A stretch of 64,000 bases of DNA, taken from the NCBI GenBank assembly GCA_030374805.1, contig JARGSG010000093.1:124001-188000 (forward strand), in the 5' to 3' direction. The notes below the pieces were generated by a model that saw only the letters and a program-made list of their open reading frames with translations, made no database searches and was not told the origin of the DNA. Source of the DNA: Gracilaria gracilis. Its lineage: Eukaryota > Rhodophyta > Florideophyceae > Gracilariales > Gracilariaceae. Made by a program: the position numbers and the translations under genes. Below, piece after piece: positions 45,237 to 56,329 of the stretch. Positions within the stretch are counted from its first letter, which is position 1. The number at the start of each line of letters is the position of its first letter.

Positions 45237-46593
45237 ATTATCTATAGGTTAAATTTCCTGTCGTCTTGGAATCAAGAGCGAAAGGCCATAATAAAGAAGG
45301 AAAAAGAAAGAAGTGAACGTTTTTTGCTATGGTTGCTCTTACACCATCCTTCCGTTTCAACTTATTTCCACGATAGCTTGCAATCAATCGTCCATGTTTT
45401 TGAACGTTCTTCCCAGATATAACCCAACCGTTTACGTTCCTGAGCGCTTTTGCCATAAAGTCGGCCTCGCAGGCCCAACCGGGGGGTGTATGCTTGTATC
45501 TGAGACATCATATTTGGATATTGAGTGTCTATCGTTGTGATCGGTTCATGTTTTTGCAGAACGGAATCCCGTATTCATACGCCTCTTGCGCACATAAATC
45601 ATGCACAAATTAAGGAGATCCACAACGCTCTCTTCATGAATATCCTACACACTCGCAACCCCTTCACTGGCCTCACCACCGTTCTGAGTTCCTTCCAAAT
45701 TCTCCTGAGGTTCGACGTCTCCTTCGCAACCTCTTCAACCACTTCATTTTCATCAGTTGTGAACATCACACCACTCTCATCATATTCTCTATTGATCAAT
45801 TTCTTCTCTGTCCTTGATCTTATATGCTCCTTCTCACTGTCCGTCGTGTTTTCGTCTCCCTCAACCTCTATTCTACGTCTCTCTTCTTTGCCACCTTTTT
45901 ATTTACGTGTATTCTCAGTAAGTCCTTCATGGTGGCTCGAGAGGTAGATTCTCTCACGCCGTTATAACTTAAATGACGCAATTGCAAAGTCATTCATTAA
46001 AGGAATGACATAGGTCAAGAACATAACCATGCGCACTCGTGCCTCTGCACAGCTCCATCTCAACCGCTGTACCAATTTGGGTTCATGGCCAGATATGAAC
46101 TTTGTAGAAGGCACCAGACCATGCTTATGCGCAAAACATCCCATTATTGAGAGAACGTAAGTACTACAGCTGTGCCAGTATCTGTTTTCAAAACCCCAGA
46201 ACCACTAGCATATAGCTTTTCTTCTATAGCACCCATTCCATTCTTTTATTCTGAGAGCGCTCGATGAGCGCTATTATCAACTCTCTGCATTTGGAAGAAC
46301 GATCATTCCAAATATTTTATCACACCAGTAAATGCGCCATTTGTTTTTTCCTATCTTGTCCGCTAAATGAGGCCGCCCACTTTTCTCCGCTTACCACGAC
46401 CGGAACGATAACAGTTCTTATATTTTTGGACTAGGATAAAGCTCTTCACAGAAACTCTTGTAATACCCATCAAGGAAGCCATCCTGAACCTCTTCCGAAA
46501 TATTGGTGTAGTTATTAGCTACGTCACTGACTCTACATCCTGTGTCTACAAGAACAACGCCAGGCAGGGGCGTTAGCCATATCATTCAGCACC
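45237..46593 (-). other. Unassigned protein-like fragments
   Basis: Several minus-strand stretches look coding but broken: VVLVDTGCRVSDVANNYTNI near 46.5 kb, RSGRPHLADKIGKNKWRIYW-like sequence near 46.35 kb, and RREYDESG-type acidic sequence at 45,799-45,599 (VEEVAKETSNLRRIWKELRT). They could be one decayed transposon gene, but I recognise no family. Nothing else is supported in this 1.3 kb. Confidence 0.25.
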
Positions 46594-47439
46594 CGTCACG
46601 CGCAGCTTGGCTTTTTGGAGCCCGGAGTCGAAAAAATGGGCACTTTTTGTAACCGTAAAACTCCAGATCAAAGAAATAGACCAAGGCGATACCCCAACCC
46701 GATATTGCTTGTGCACAAGCCCTGCATTCTCCGCATTGAAGAACATCTGAAATCTTAAGCTTGCTTTTGTTACCCGTCAATGATTGCCTTTAATGATTAC
46801 GCTGGCCAACAAAACCGATCTATCCGTAATGCAATCTCCGCTGCATACACTGGATTAGGGTATAGCCGGGTTTCTTGACACTGAAAATGAATATTCACGC
46901 GAGGTAGTTCTTTCAAATTTGAACCACGTGAAGAGCGCCGGAGACCTAGGCCCAGCGGAGAGCAATCGACTTCTTAAAGCAAAGGAAAAGCAAAAGATCA
47001 AACACAGTACGAAGAAAATATATACATTTCTTCGGCAGGTTCAAAACAATATTAGCATTGTTTTCAATCGAACGCTCTAACCAGTTTTTAATGGTCTACG
47101 TAAACTAAGGTATTACCTAATTCTTGTACTGCAGAATACAACCGATTTTAATGGACCTTTGGGTCCAAGTCTAATAAAATCTTCTGGAACAAAACGGTGG
47201 TTTTGCAACATTCTTCTTGGAGCCAGTATACTAGATTTGGAACCTCTGTCTGGTGTAGTGCTTATTTCTGGCGATGTCGCCTGTTGTATGAGCGACAATT
47301 CGAACGCGTTTGGGTCTTTGAATTCCCGTGATAGGAACGAAGTGGTTCAGCGATACCAACACTGATTTGTAAAGAACGTATACTTGAGCCCGGGGCCTAT
47401 ATTGAAAATTATAGTCTCCTTAGTACCCAATAGAAATCT

Positions 47440-47770
47440 GAGATACACATGTGATATGAGTTGGATATATTTGAAGCAAAAAGTTTAAGGTTACGATACA
47501 ATTCAGATACATTTTTAGTATATTGTTGAATTATATATCATATCTGGTTGTGTCTCACGAAAAGACATGATATGGATTTGATGTATTTAGGGTATAATTT
47601 TGAGAGATATTTGATAAGGCAAATTTTATAGTATATCGCACTTCTATCAAAAATGTGGGAAATTATACGAAAGCTATATCACATATATATATCAGTCCCA
47701 TGTCTGAAATATATCAAAAGCTGTCGGAACTGTATCATTTCTACATATCTTTCATATCTGTAAGATAAAA
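47440..47770. repeat. AT-rich subterminal region with recurring GATAY motifs
   Basis: Within about 330 bp the words GATATG, GATACA, GATATA and their complements (CATATC, TATATC) recur every 15-30 bp, for example around 47,452, 47,499, 47,511, 47,540 and 47,690. No coding frame is present. The location, inside the MULE terminal repeats and upstream of its transposase, would suit transposase-binding or promoter sequences. Confidence 0.4.
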
Positions 47771-48239
47771 GTTTCATTCTAATCCTCCGCCCTACAGAGA
47801 TATCATGTAAATATTCATCCTGTATCCGGTTTTCCACTGGGACATGGAAGAATGAATGTATCCCATTCGAAAGACGAGGCTCCTGTGTCTGCAGATAGTT
47901 CGGTTGTTGACATTACGGAGTAGTACCAAAAGGCGAAGAGGTCAAAGATTGCTGAGGTAAGATATGATTTATTCAAAGTTGACCACCACACAATGTACTA
48001 ACACTTTCCAAATCCTTCCTAACCATCCGTTTTTAATTAAAAACCGCATCTATCTCAGTTAGAATGTAATGAGGCATACGGCAGTGGGCAGGGATGCGAC
48101 GGGCAGTGAGAGAACAGGGAGAGAGAGCACGGGCGGGGAACTACGGACAGTGACGAAAATCAATCGGATATCTCAACCCAACAGGAGCACGATACGAATG
48201 AAAATTTCGCGAGAGGCATGTTCATAGCGTATCTGGGAA

Positions 48240-50324
48240 AATGGAGGTATTATATTCGCAAAATCTGTTGCCGCATCTGCAATTCATTTTCAATGGAGAA
48301 ACTTGTCTATTCCAGACGCTAAATATTTAGATAATGATGAACGGGCGGTTTTACAACGGGGATATCTGGTGTGCTTCTTGCATAACCATAAACAGTACAA
48401 GTTTTCTTACGTTTTCAAGCTTCAGAGAGTACGTGTTTCCGATACGAGCCCTCGACAGTATGTCAAATCTCCCAATATCTCGACGATGTTACGCAATCAC
48501 CCGCGACAGATCCTCCATTCAGAAAAAGAAATATCACCGGACATGTTAGAAAGGCTCGTCATCTGAGAAACACTCTCCGTCTTCACTATGGAACTATTTT
48601 AAGTCTGTTGGAGCAGAATTTCGGTGTGAAGGTTGATAAGATGGCCTTTTGGAGACGTCTGAAGTACATATCGGACTCACGCTATCTTAAGGAGAAGGAA
48701 AGTCTACATTTGTATCAGATTATGATACAATTCAACTGCGATAACGAGCTCAAAAACGTGTGTTGCAGCACACTTGGTTGAGCTCGTACGTACGTGACGA
48801 TGGACTTCAGTGCGTAGCATGGTGTCCACATGAGTATAAAACAGACTACGAGAGATTTGGTATTATCCCTGTTGTTTCCATCTACTGCGAGGTGATATCC
48901 AACCACTGTAATTTTTCTTTAATTACCATCAATGGACTAGATAACAATGGGTGTGTGACTACGTTCTTCACAGAATATACAGAAAATGAAACCGAAGAGA
49001 GTTTTCTCTGGTTCCTGGGAAGATTCAAGGAGTTGTTTTGTGTATCTCCAAGCATAACTACTGTACATCAGTGCAATGGGCTCATCTGTACGCTGAAGCG
49101 CGTGTTACCGTTGTCATCCATCACTTTGGATGACTGGCATTTCAACAATCACCATGCTTCTAATACAGAACGTTTCTGTAAGTCCATACAGCGTTGAGGA
49201 TGGGCGGGGGACATGAGGGACTCACTGCAAGACCTCAGGAAGAGCGGTAACATAGAATTTTTCACAGGCTGCGGTTGCGATTGGAAGAGCCTTTTTCCAA
49301 TAACTTTACTGTACCACCACCAAGATAGTATACATTTCCCTACCGTAAGAACCCTAACATGGTGGTCCGCAGTTTAAATATATGACATATGACCAAGACG
49401 ATTTTTCTTTCAGAGAAGTTGGTTCTTTGAAGCCTCGCACAAGCGATACCAGCACTACATTGTATCGCAAGGCGTATCGTTTTCAGAAGTTCCAAACTTT
49501 ATGCAAAGTATTACCCAACGCTTGCACATGGAGCGCAATCAGAAGCCCAAAATGGGAGACATAGCACTCTAAAATAAGCGCTAATTCTCAAGACACCCTC
49601 TGACAATGGAGATCTCGACCGGCATGGCCCAAAACTTCACACAATACAGTATAAGGAAGTTCGTAGAATTCGGCGCTCGCTATTCGCCCTACTTATAAGT
49701 GATCGAGTTTTTGATCCTCCCCACACGAGACGCCGCATTCCAATGCCAACTAGATACGGAAGTATCATCCGATCAATCCCTTTTTTTATTTACATTACGG
49801 GGGTCATTCCATTCCAAAACCCAGCATCCCGAAAGTTACGACGCATGCCTCATTAATTCCCCAAAAGAAACCACCAAAAGTATTATTGGGAGCTGCAGTT
49901 GCCGATTCACAACTGCGTGGTGGCTCCCATGTCCAGTCTAACCCGCCTGTTCTTCATATTCGAAGAAGTTTGCAATGGCTGGACGCAAAACAGAACAGTG
50001 ATAACCAAACTTTTCCGTATTGGGCATATGTGGCACGCGTATTGAAATCGAGACTCCCACAACTGGAGTGTCAGAGACATTCTGCGCCAGAGTTAGAAAA
50101 TGAGGTCATCTCTCGATAATGTACGACGTGAGATCGAACTCAGGCTTTCCGAAGGAGTACAAAATGACAATCAAGTCCTACGTCTGAGCCAATCACATGT
50201 GGAAGTACACGCTCCCTCTGGAGAAACAGAAATTGAAGAGATGCTTAGTGCACTCGAGAATGAAGAGAAAAACGCAATCTCATCGTACATGACGTACTCC
50301 GCTTGTAGAGCACTTTGTGATTAG
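48240..50324 (+). pseudogene. MULE-type transposase 2
   Basis: The core reads LQCVAWCPHEYKTDYERFGI, then IPVVSIYCEVISNHCNFSLI and TENETEESFLWFLGRFKELF at 48.8-49.05 kb. It is homologous motif by motif with the minus-strand copy at 40.3-40.6 kb. The N-terminal part (48,303-48,770) lies in changing frames. A SWIM-like zinc motif (GSCSCRFTTAWWLPCPV) lies near 49.9 kb. The C-terminal 50,100-50,324 is acidic and helical (LDNVRREIELRLSEGVQNDN) and ends in TAG. Several frameshifts inactivate it. Together with the inverted repeats it defines the longest DNA transposon of the window. Confidence 0.65.
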
Positions 50325-51678
50325 ATGCAAAGAGTTCCTCAAACTTTTGGAAAAATGGCTTTCAGCAGTCTCAAGTAGCACTTAAAGCAAGGACTTCAAA
50401 GTTAAGTGACGTAAAGTACCCCCAATCATCCAGGATACCATCTGCCCGCTACTTCTACTGTCCTTGACCTTCTGAGGCCTGTCGAGGGTTCCTCTACAAT
50501 TATTCAGAACCCCAACGCAGGGCTGATACGGTCTGGAAAGGAGAAGAAGACCGTCATGGAACACCCTCGTCCTGCAAAGTGGCAAATGAAGAACGAGTGA
50601 AATGGAGATCGCGTTAAAGCTCGCATATCAGCTACTCTTCTTACTTTCAGTCCTAGAAGAACACTGCAGCACGCAATTGAGTGAGTTCTACAAGTCTTGG
50701 ATCATCTGGATAACTAGTACGGGCCACAGCGAGAGTTAGAATAAAGTTTCATAAGTAAAATTTCATGTTTGGACGAAACTTTCTGGCTATTCCTTGGGAT
50801 CCCTAGCGCTTTTCATTATCCAGAGAACGATGGCACAAGAAGCCTTGGCACACACGCGCAATCAGACTTGGAACGCGGAACGCCAGAGGGTGCAATCCAG
50901 TTCTAGTTACAGTCCCAAGCGCTCCGGACAGCATTGCTAGCTAAACACGCACCAACTGTCGTGCAGCGCGGGGCGAACGTCTAGGGTAGTGTATCAGAGT
51001 CGAGTTCCTGAACATAAGATCGAAGTTCCGCAAACGAAGTCAGCCAAGCAGTGAAAGCTGCATTTCGAAACAGCGCTGTACAGAAGAGTCCAAATTTCGC
51101 ACAGCTCGGGGGGCAGTCAGATTACGCGCCGCCTGGGCAAAAAAGATTGAAAAGTGAACCCGAGAGCCAAGGTTCGATTAAGAGCTAGGGGCAGTCCATG
51201 TTCGGCTCAGCGCCGGACGAAAGTCAAGGTCCAGTTCGGTTCTCTACTGGAGAGCATTTCAAGTCTAGTTATTTGCGGGTGAGCTGTAGAGATTCGGTTA
51301 GGAACCGGGGTGGCAGTCGAGTTTCCGCCTCCAACAAAAGGAGATGGACACCAACGGAGCGACGGCAGAATCGAAATCCCGTGCGATAAAGAGCACCAGG
51401 TGCACAAGAAGGAAAGTGCGGAGATGGAGATAAATGCCAGGGGAATCTAAGCTCGGCGCGAGAAGAAGTATAACGCGCGTAAAAAGAAGAGTACAGAGAT
51501 AGCGGTGCGGAGATGGCGGCGCGAAAATGGTGGTGCATAGATGAAACTGCGGAAAGGGCGCTATGGAGTGTGTGGTGCGGAGATGGTGATGTGAGAATAG
51601 CGGTTCGATATGGCTCTCACTCATCATCGTGGGTTCGTCGGGGCTGAAGGCTGGGCGCGCACACATTTTTTGCTGTTC
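50325..51678. repeat. MULE 3' subterminal region with degenerate short repeats
   Basis: No gene is recognised. At 50.87-51.3 kb the theme GTCNAGTTC(C/T) recurs (CCAGTTCTAG, GTCGAGTTCC, GTCCAGTTCGG, GTCTAGTTA). At 51.42-51.62 kb variants of GCGGAGATGG and GAAAATGGTGGTGC recur about every 18-20 bp. Frames open on the minus strand here (HHHLRTTHS, PPSPHRYL) reflect the repeats. Confidence 0.4.
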
Positions 51679-51734
51679 AAAAACCGTGCGCTTTTTTGGA
51701 CTCCGGGGTCTAAAGCGCCAAGCTGCGCGTGACG

Positions 51735-52336
51735 TGACCTGAGCGTTATAGATCACGCCCTTGCGGGGCGAAAGCCAATCTGCTCTCTAGCTACAGAGGT
51801 TCTAGCGGCTTGTGCACAGCTGGTTAGCAGGGGAGGGACTTATAGTGTCATTTGCGTGAGAGAGGTTCTTGCTCGATATGGTACATAAGTAGAGAGGTTC
51901 TAGAACTTCTCATCTACATTTTACACAATGCGTAGATTTTCCGGGACCCATTTTTTGGTATGGGGGCAAACTATTTATCATATTTCACTTTTCTTGCCTA
52001 TCCAACGTAGTTGGGATTAACTGTGGACTAATTTCGGAAAGTTTGAATGACAAATTCGTAGCCTCTATGTAGGTTTTGGAACGAAAGGCGCTCGATACCG
52101 AAGCAGTTTGAGTTTATAAGTCCACGAACCGGAAGCCATTCAAACATAGCGCGTTTTTCGTGGAGCTAAACGGATACTATAAGTACGTAAATCTTCTACA
52201 GGCAGTAGTTTAAACAATAAAATCTTGCTACAATCAGCAGAGCACTATTTTAAACCCGAGAGCCGAAAGTGTGCCCGTCAATCGTAGGCCCATTAAGTCA
52301 TCCAAAACAATAGGAGACGCCACGCCGCTCTAGCTA
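51735..52336. other. No gene recognised
   Basis: About 600 bp, no domain or repeat identified. Confidence 0.35.
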
Positions 52337-53724
52337 ATGCCGTGGGATTACTACAATGAACATCTTGCATCGCTCAACGAAAGTTTCCAGCGTCACAAGG
52401 TTAGCAAAAACCTTATGAATAAAAAGTATCAATCGTGGACCGACCATCTCCCCAAATCCCCCTTCAGGCTCCGGAAGACGTCCATATCGCTCACCTTTCT
52501 TCCGGCCGCCCAACTAACTTCAATATGGAGGAAAAAATAAAGCTAGTTCGTTCTATCCAGGAGTTTGTCACCAATCACACACCGCTGAGAAAACAAGGTG
52601 TCATGGCTCTAGCTGAGCGTTATATACCGCCCATGCTTCCCGCATATCTTCTGAAATGCTCCGGCCCAAACCAAGGCCCTGAACCACATGGATTATAAAA
52701 TTCATCAAACTTCACACAACTCTTAATTTCAGGGCAGTATAAATGGTGGAAATCAAAATCATTAAATCGAGGACTAGGGATAATATTTTATAGCACGTTG
52801 ATCTAGTGAAAGCATTGATTCGTCGATATTGCATCACCGCATTTGATCAAGTGTTCAATGTGGACGAATTTTGGATTTCATTTTCCAAGATGAAAGGAAG
52901 GTCTCTACGCAGGGGGTTGAACCGGCGGACACCAAGCTATTGCACACTGATATACACACGCGGGGAGACCTGTACCATGTCACCATAAAGCCAGTTTTAA
53001 ATGCCGCAGGAACAAAGATGAAGCCTATAGCCGTCTTTTCCGGTAAGCAAGCACACTTTCTTCGGGTGATTGGCAGGTATGAAACGATTCATTTTCAAAC
53101 CGCGCTGCCCTACCTATAACATCGCGGACCGGCAGGAATGAACAGTCTCTTCTTCTTCGGTTGCGCCAAGCAGTTCGTGAACGAAGCAAAAGAGCTACGA
53201 AATAACAACAGAAACCTTAGGATTTTTTCGATAGGTACGTTGCCCACATTAAATGTGAAACGCTCTTACTCCTGAAAGAAAACCGAATCTTTGTTCTCGG
53301 TCCACTAGCACATACCTCTCGTTTCCTGAAGCCTTTCGACAATAGAGTAATATCCCCATTCAAAAGCTACCTTCCACGTAGACTGCATACCATAGCCATG
53401 GTACAATCCACCCTTGATGCGTTCTACGTTGCCGCTCGCATAACCACAGCCTACGAGCACTCTGTAACGCCGAGGAATATCAAAAATAGCTTTCGTGGGA
53501 TTGGTGTGTTGGTTCCAGAAGAAAACTGCGCATCCATGGAACCGGTTCTCGAGAAAACCTTACGCCGAGAAAATAAGATCACTTTCGAAGTACTTCTGAA
53601 AAGCTTTAATGGATGTCCGCGAAGTTTAATGCACTGTACCAACGTTCTGCAAAATGGCACTATTCACACCAACAATATGACGGGAGCTTCTTTGACTTCC
53701 AAAGTAGTCGTCGAAGGCCCCTAA
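52337..53724 (+). pseudogene. Pogo-like DDE_1 transposase
   Basis: Fragments in order. An N-terminal HTH-like region (EEKIKLVRSIQEFVTNHTPL) lies near 52.53 kb. The first catalytic motif VFNVDEFWISFSKMKG lies near 52.86 kb. LYHVTIKPVLNAAGTKMKPI follows near 52.97 kb, then FVLGPLAHTSRFLKPFDNRV with SPFKSYLPRRL near 53.35 kb. After an uninterrupted stretch to 53,724 comes the tail GTIHTNNMTGASLTSKVV. At least three frame changes. The motif LAHTSRFLKPFD departs from the usual LPAHTS..QPLD but keeps the Asp. Confidence 0.72.
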
Positions 53725-53868
53725 GAACAAGAACGCCGTCGCGAGAAACGAAATGTTTCCAGAAATGTAGGCAATCAAAACCAGATTAGAGCGGTACGAG
53801 AACGCAGTGAGAACCGCCCTGTTCGGAATGCAGACGCGAAAATCCCGGCCGAGCTTCGTCCTCTTGTT

Positions 53869-54285
53869 TTATTGACGCCCAGAGCGAGCTATACGCGGTG
53901 CGCGTCTCGTTAGACGCGGCACAAACGTCAAAATCTCCGATGGTGGCGTGTTCAGGTTCAGCGTAACGCTGAGAGGCTCTTTGGACTTCGGAACTGCGCA
54001 AATGACGAGACGAAGGACGAAAATTACCCTACGATTATTAACAGTAAACAAACAGTTTAGCATAATACGTAACAGGTTATCAACAGAAAGGTGAAAAAAA
54101 TTTCCGGGAATGATGTTGCGCAAGGTTCCTTCCAACTCAGCGATCAGCTTCGGAGACCAGAAAATATCAGCACTTACACAAGATCCACCATATTGAGATG
54201 AACTCCCCATCGCCTCATCATCGATCAAGGGACACAGGACTGCGTGTAGTTGCTTAATATCATCTTCATGGGCTTCCGCCATCAA
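53869..54285 (-). CDS. Hypothetical ORF convergent with the pogo-like transposase
   Basis: 138 codons from ATG 54,285, uninterrupted. The N-terminal half is soluble and helical (EAHEDDIKQLHAVLCPLIDD, IFWSPKLIAELEGTLRNI), and the C-terminal half is basic. No domain is recognised. It ends about 145 bp from the end of the transposase pseudogene, tail to tail, the same arrangement as beside the piggyBac and DUF7869-like genes. It may instead be the last part of an unrelated host gene. Confidence 0.35.
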   Translation of the reverse strand: MMAEAHEDDIKQLHAVLCPLIDDEAMGSSSQYGGSCVSADIFWSPKLIAELEGTLRNIIPGNFFHLSVDNLLRIMLNCLFTVNNRRVIFVLRLVICAVPKSKEPLSVTLNLNTPPSEILTFVPRLTRRAPRIARSGRQ

Positions 54286-54482
54286 GGCGGTTGCATTTGG
54301 CCTGATTTCAGATGTGTTGGCTGCGGTCTTCGTGCAGCTTGCTGGCGACTGAGGTTAACATGAGGCTAGAGAGGCCTTAAATAAGATCAAGTACGTTTAG
54401 TATTGTATGCAAAATTCATGTAAGGCATCTTACTCTCGTTGAAAATATTTGATTACTGGGAGTTTACACTCTAGTGCAGCTC

Positions 54483-54490
54483 TATATAAA
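54483..54490 (+). promoter_or_regulatory. Candidate TATA box
   Basis: TATATAAA preceded by GCTC and followed by a C-rich leader. A transcript would start near 54,515. MITE copy 3 is inserted about 70 bp further on. No clear coding frame follows the MITE, so the gene it would serve is unknown. Confidence 0.3.
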
Positions 54491-54587
54491 CCCCCAGTTG
54501 AAGCGTCATCGCCCACTCAAGTCAAGTAGAGCACTTTTCCTTGACGACCTCCCCCCAACCTGAACCAACTCTTCTTACTCCCCTTTT

Positions 54588-55023
54588 CCCTAGGAAAAAA
54601 AAGTTTTATAAATGGCGCACTACGTTTGGCAAAAAGTACCAAATGGCGTAGAAAAGCGTTGCTTTTATCTAAGAGATGGCGCATAAATTTCATGCTTTAC
54701 GCCATTTCACCGCCATTTATAGCATGATGTACACAAAGATTTACGCCATTTCTGCACCTTTTTATAATTAGCGCACAAATAATACATAAGTTTTCAGCAC
54801 TCGTATTTGAGGTATTAACTGTTATTCAATATGTGTACGCCATTTATGAAAAGTGTCAAAAATGGCGTAGATCTTTGTTTACATCATGCTATAAATGGCG
54901 GTGAAATGGCGTAGAGCATGAAATTTATGCGCCATCTCTTAAATAAAGACAACGCTTTTCTACGCCATTTGTTACTTTTTGCAAAACGTAGTGCGCCATT
55001 TATAAAACTTTTTTTTCCTAGGG
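54588..55023 (+). mobile_element. Foldback MITE, copy 3
   Basis: 436 bp, CCCTAGGAAAAAAAAG...CTTTTTTTTCCTAGGG, flanked by TTT on both sides (54,585-54,587 and 55,024-55,026). It is almost identical to the reverse complement of copy 2. The arms contain the AAATGGCG/CGCCATTT motif about fifteen times. No coding capacity. Confidence 0.93.
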
Positions 55024-55338
55024 TTTTTCGTCATCTATATTCCCCCTTAGCAACCACACCACACTTCGGCACTGTCCATGCATCCATGCTTTGAACTGCC
55101 TTCCTTTCTTTTGGTTCCTTTCGGTGGTCTGGTCTCCCACCTTCACAACTAAAGCGCTTTTGCGTGTCACTTTAAGGTGAGCACGCATCACGTAGCTGCC
55201 TTTGCACTTGTTGTCTTTCTACTTTCTCCTACCGTGACCGTAAGCTTCGCGGTTGGATTTCTAATTGATATTCACCCGTGCTGCGACACGTTTTCTATTT
55301 AGCTTTGCTGCATAACAGAGTACTTTTACGTCGCATCA
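55024..55338. other. No gene recognised
   Basis: About 315 bp between MITE copy 3 and the Gypsy fragment; nothing identified. Confidence 0.35.
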
Positions 55339-56310
55339 TCACACTTGAGTTCTATATCGGGTTGTTTGTTTCTGCCTAATCAAAATGGTGGCCCCTACCA
55401 TTCTTTCCGTTCCTCTGGGTTTGTCACCACCCGCGTCGTTTGTCACCGCGCTTTCGAGAATAGGGTCCACACTTAGCTCTTCTTTAGACAATTTATAGAT
55501 TGGTCCCATCTCAGGACTTGATCTTTCTTTCAGATCGATTATCATTTCTAATTCTAGACCTGGTGGTAAGCGTCTTTGTAGATTATTTGGAAAACATCTT
55601 GATACTCACTTCGTAACTTTTTTATTGGATATCCACTTATTCAATCTGTTTTTTACTTTTGGGATCAACTTTGTTCCTATATGGTTCGATGATAATATGG
55701 TATACCATCTTTATTTTCTTTCTTGCCAGTATTACAAATTGTTTACTAATAAATAGGAACGTATACCGGGATGATGAGCCATGCCTACCAGATTCTGCGT
55801 CCAGAGGAATGAGTTTTCTCCAACCTTGACGAGCATTTTGTTCAATTTCCAATCATTATGTGGATTTATGTCTGATAAACATGACTTGTGGAGGATTAAG
55901 TGAAAGAAAATCATATCCACTATGTATGGTTTCATATCGGCAAATAGCTGACCATTTCGTAGAGAAAGATCATTCGAGCTGATATGCATTACGACAAGAG
56001 TTCCATCCTACAATTCAGCTTGTAACTCATACATATATATTGCAGATTCAAAATTTCTGCCAATATTTGAGAAATAAAAATCTCTTCACAACCACTATCC
56101 ACTAAGATATTGCATGCGGGTGGTACTTTAGTATCGAACTTTTCTTTAAACACAAACGCAGGTGATCTTTCAGATCTTTTCTTCGGAAACGGGAGAAAAG
56201 TATATATTTTAATACTTTCTTCATGGGTTTTGCATTTTATTCTTTTTGTTTCTTTTCTGTTAGCCTTGAATTTATTTTCTGTATTCCATCGATGCGCTAA
56301 CAGATTTTGA
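55339..56310 (-). pseudogene. Gypsy fragment: gag end, protease, start of RT
   Basis: On the minus strand from about 56,310 a frame reads AQNLLAHRWNTENKFKANRK and continues to a retroviral-type aspartic protease motif ILVDSGCEEIFISQ near 56.08 kb (DSG kept). After a stop it goes on to the protease C-terminal half (MAHHPGIRSYLLVNNL). Downstream, LPPGLELEMIIDLKERSSPE, then IYKLSKEELSVDPILESA, is the classic linker into Gypsy RT; the RT palm is absent. It is AT-rich and lacks similarity to the central chromovirus, so it is a separate lineage. The 3' side ends just before MITE copy 3. Confidence 0.65.
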
Positions 56311-56329
56311 GCTATCGCCTTATTTAGGT

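Larger units (their letters stand above)
46594..51734 (+). mobile_element. MULE element 2 with candidate terminal inverted repeats
   Basis: The first 56 bp (CGTCACGCGCAGCTTGGC, then CCCGGAGTC and AAAAAA) match the reverse complement of 51,679-51,734 with few differences. The 18 outermost bases are identical. The interval of 5.1 kb contains a MULE transposase remnant at 48.3-50.3 kb, so the repeats fit as its termini. The expected 8-11 bp target duplication was not found in the immediate flanks, so the ends may have decayed or lie slightly further out. Confidence 0.6.
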
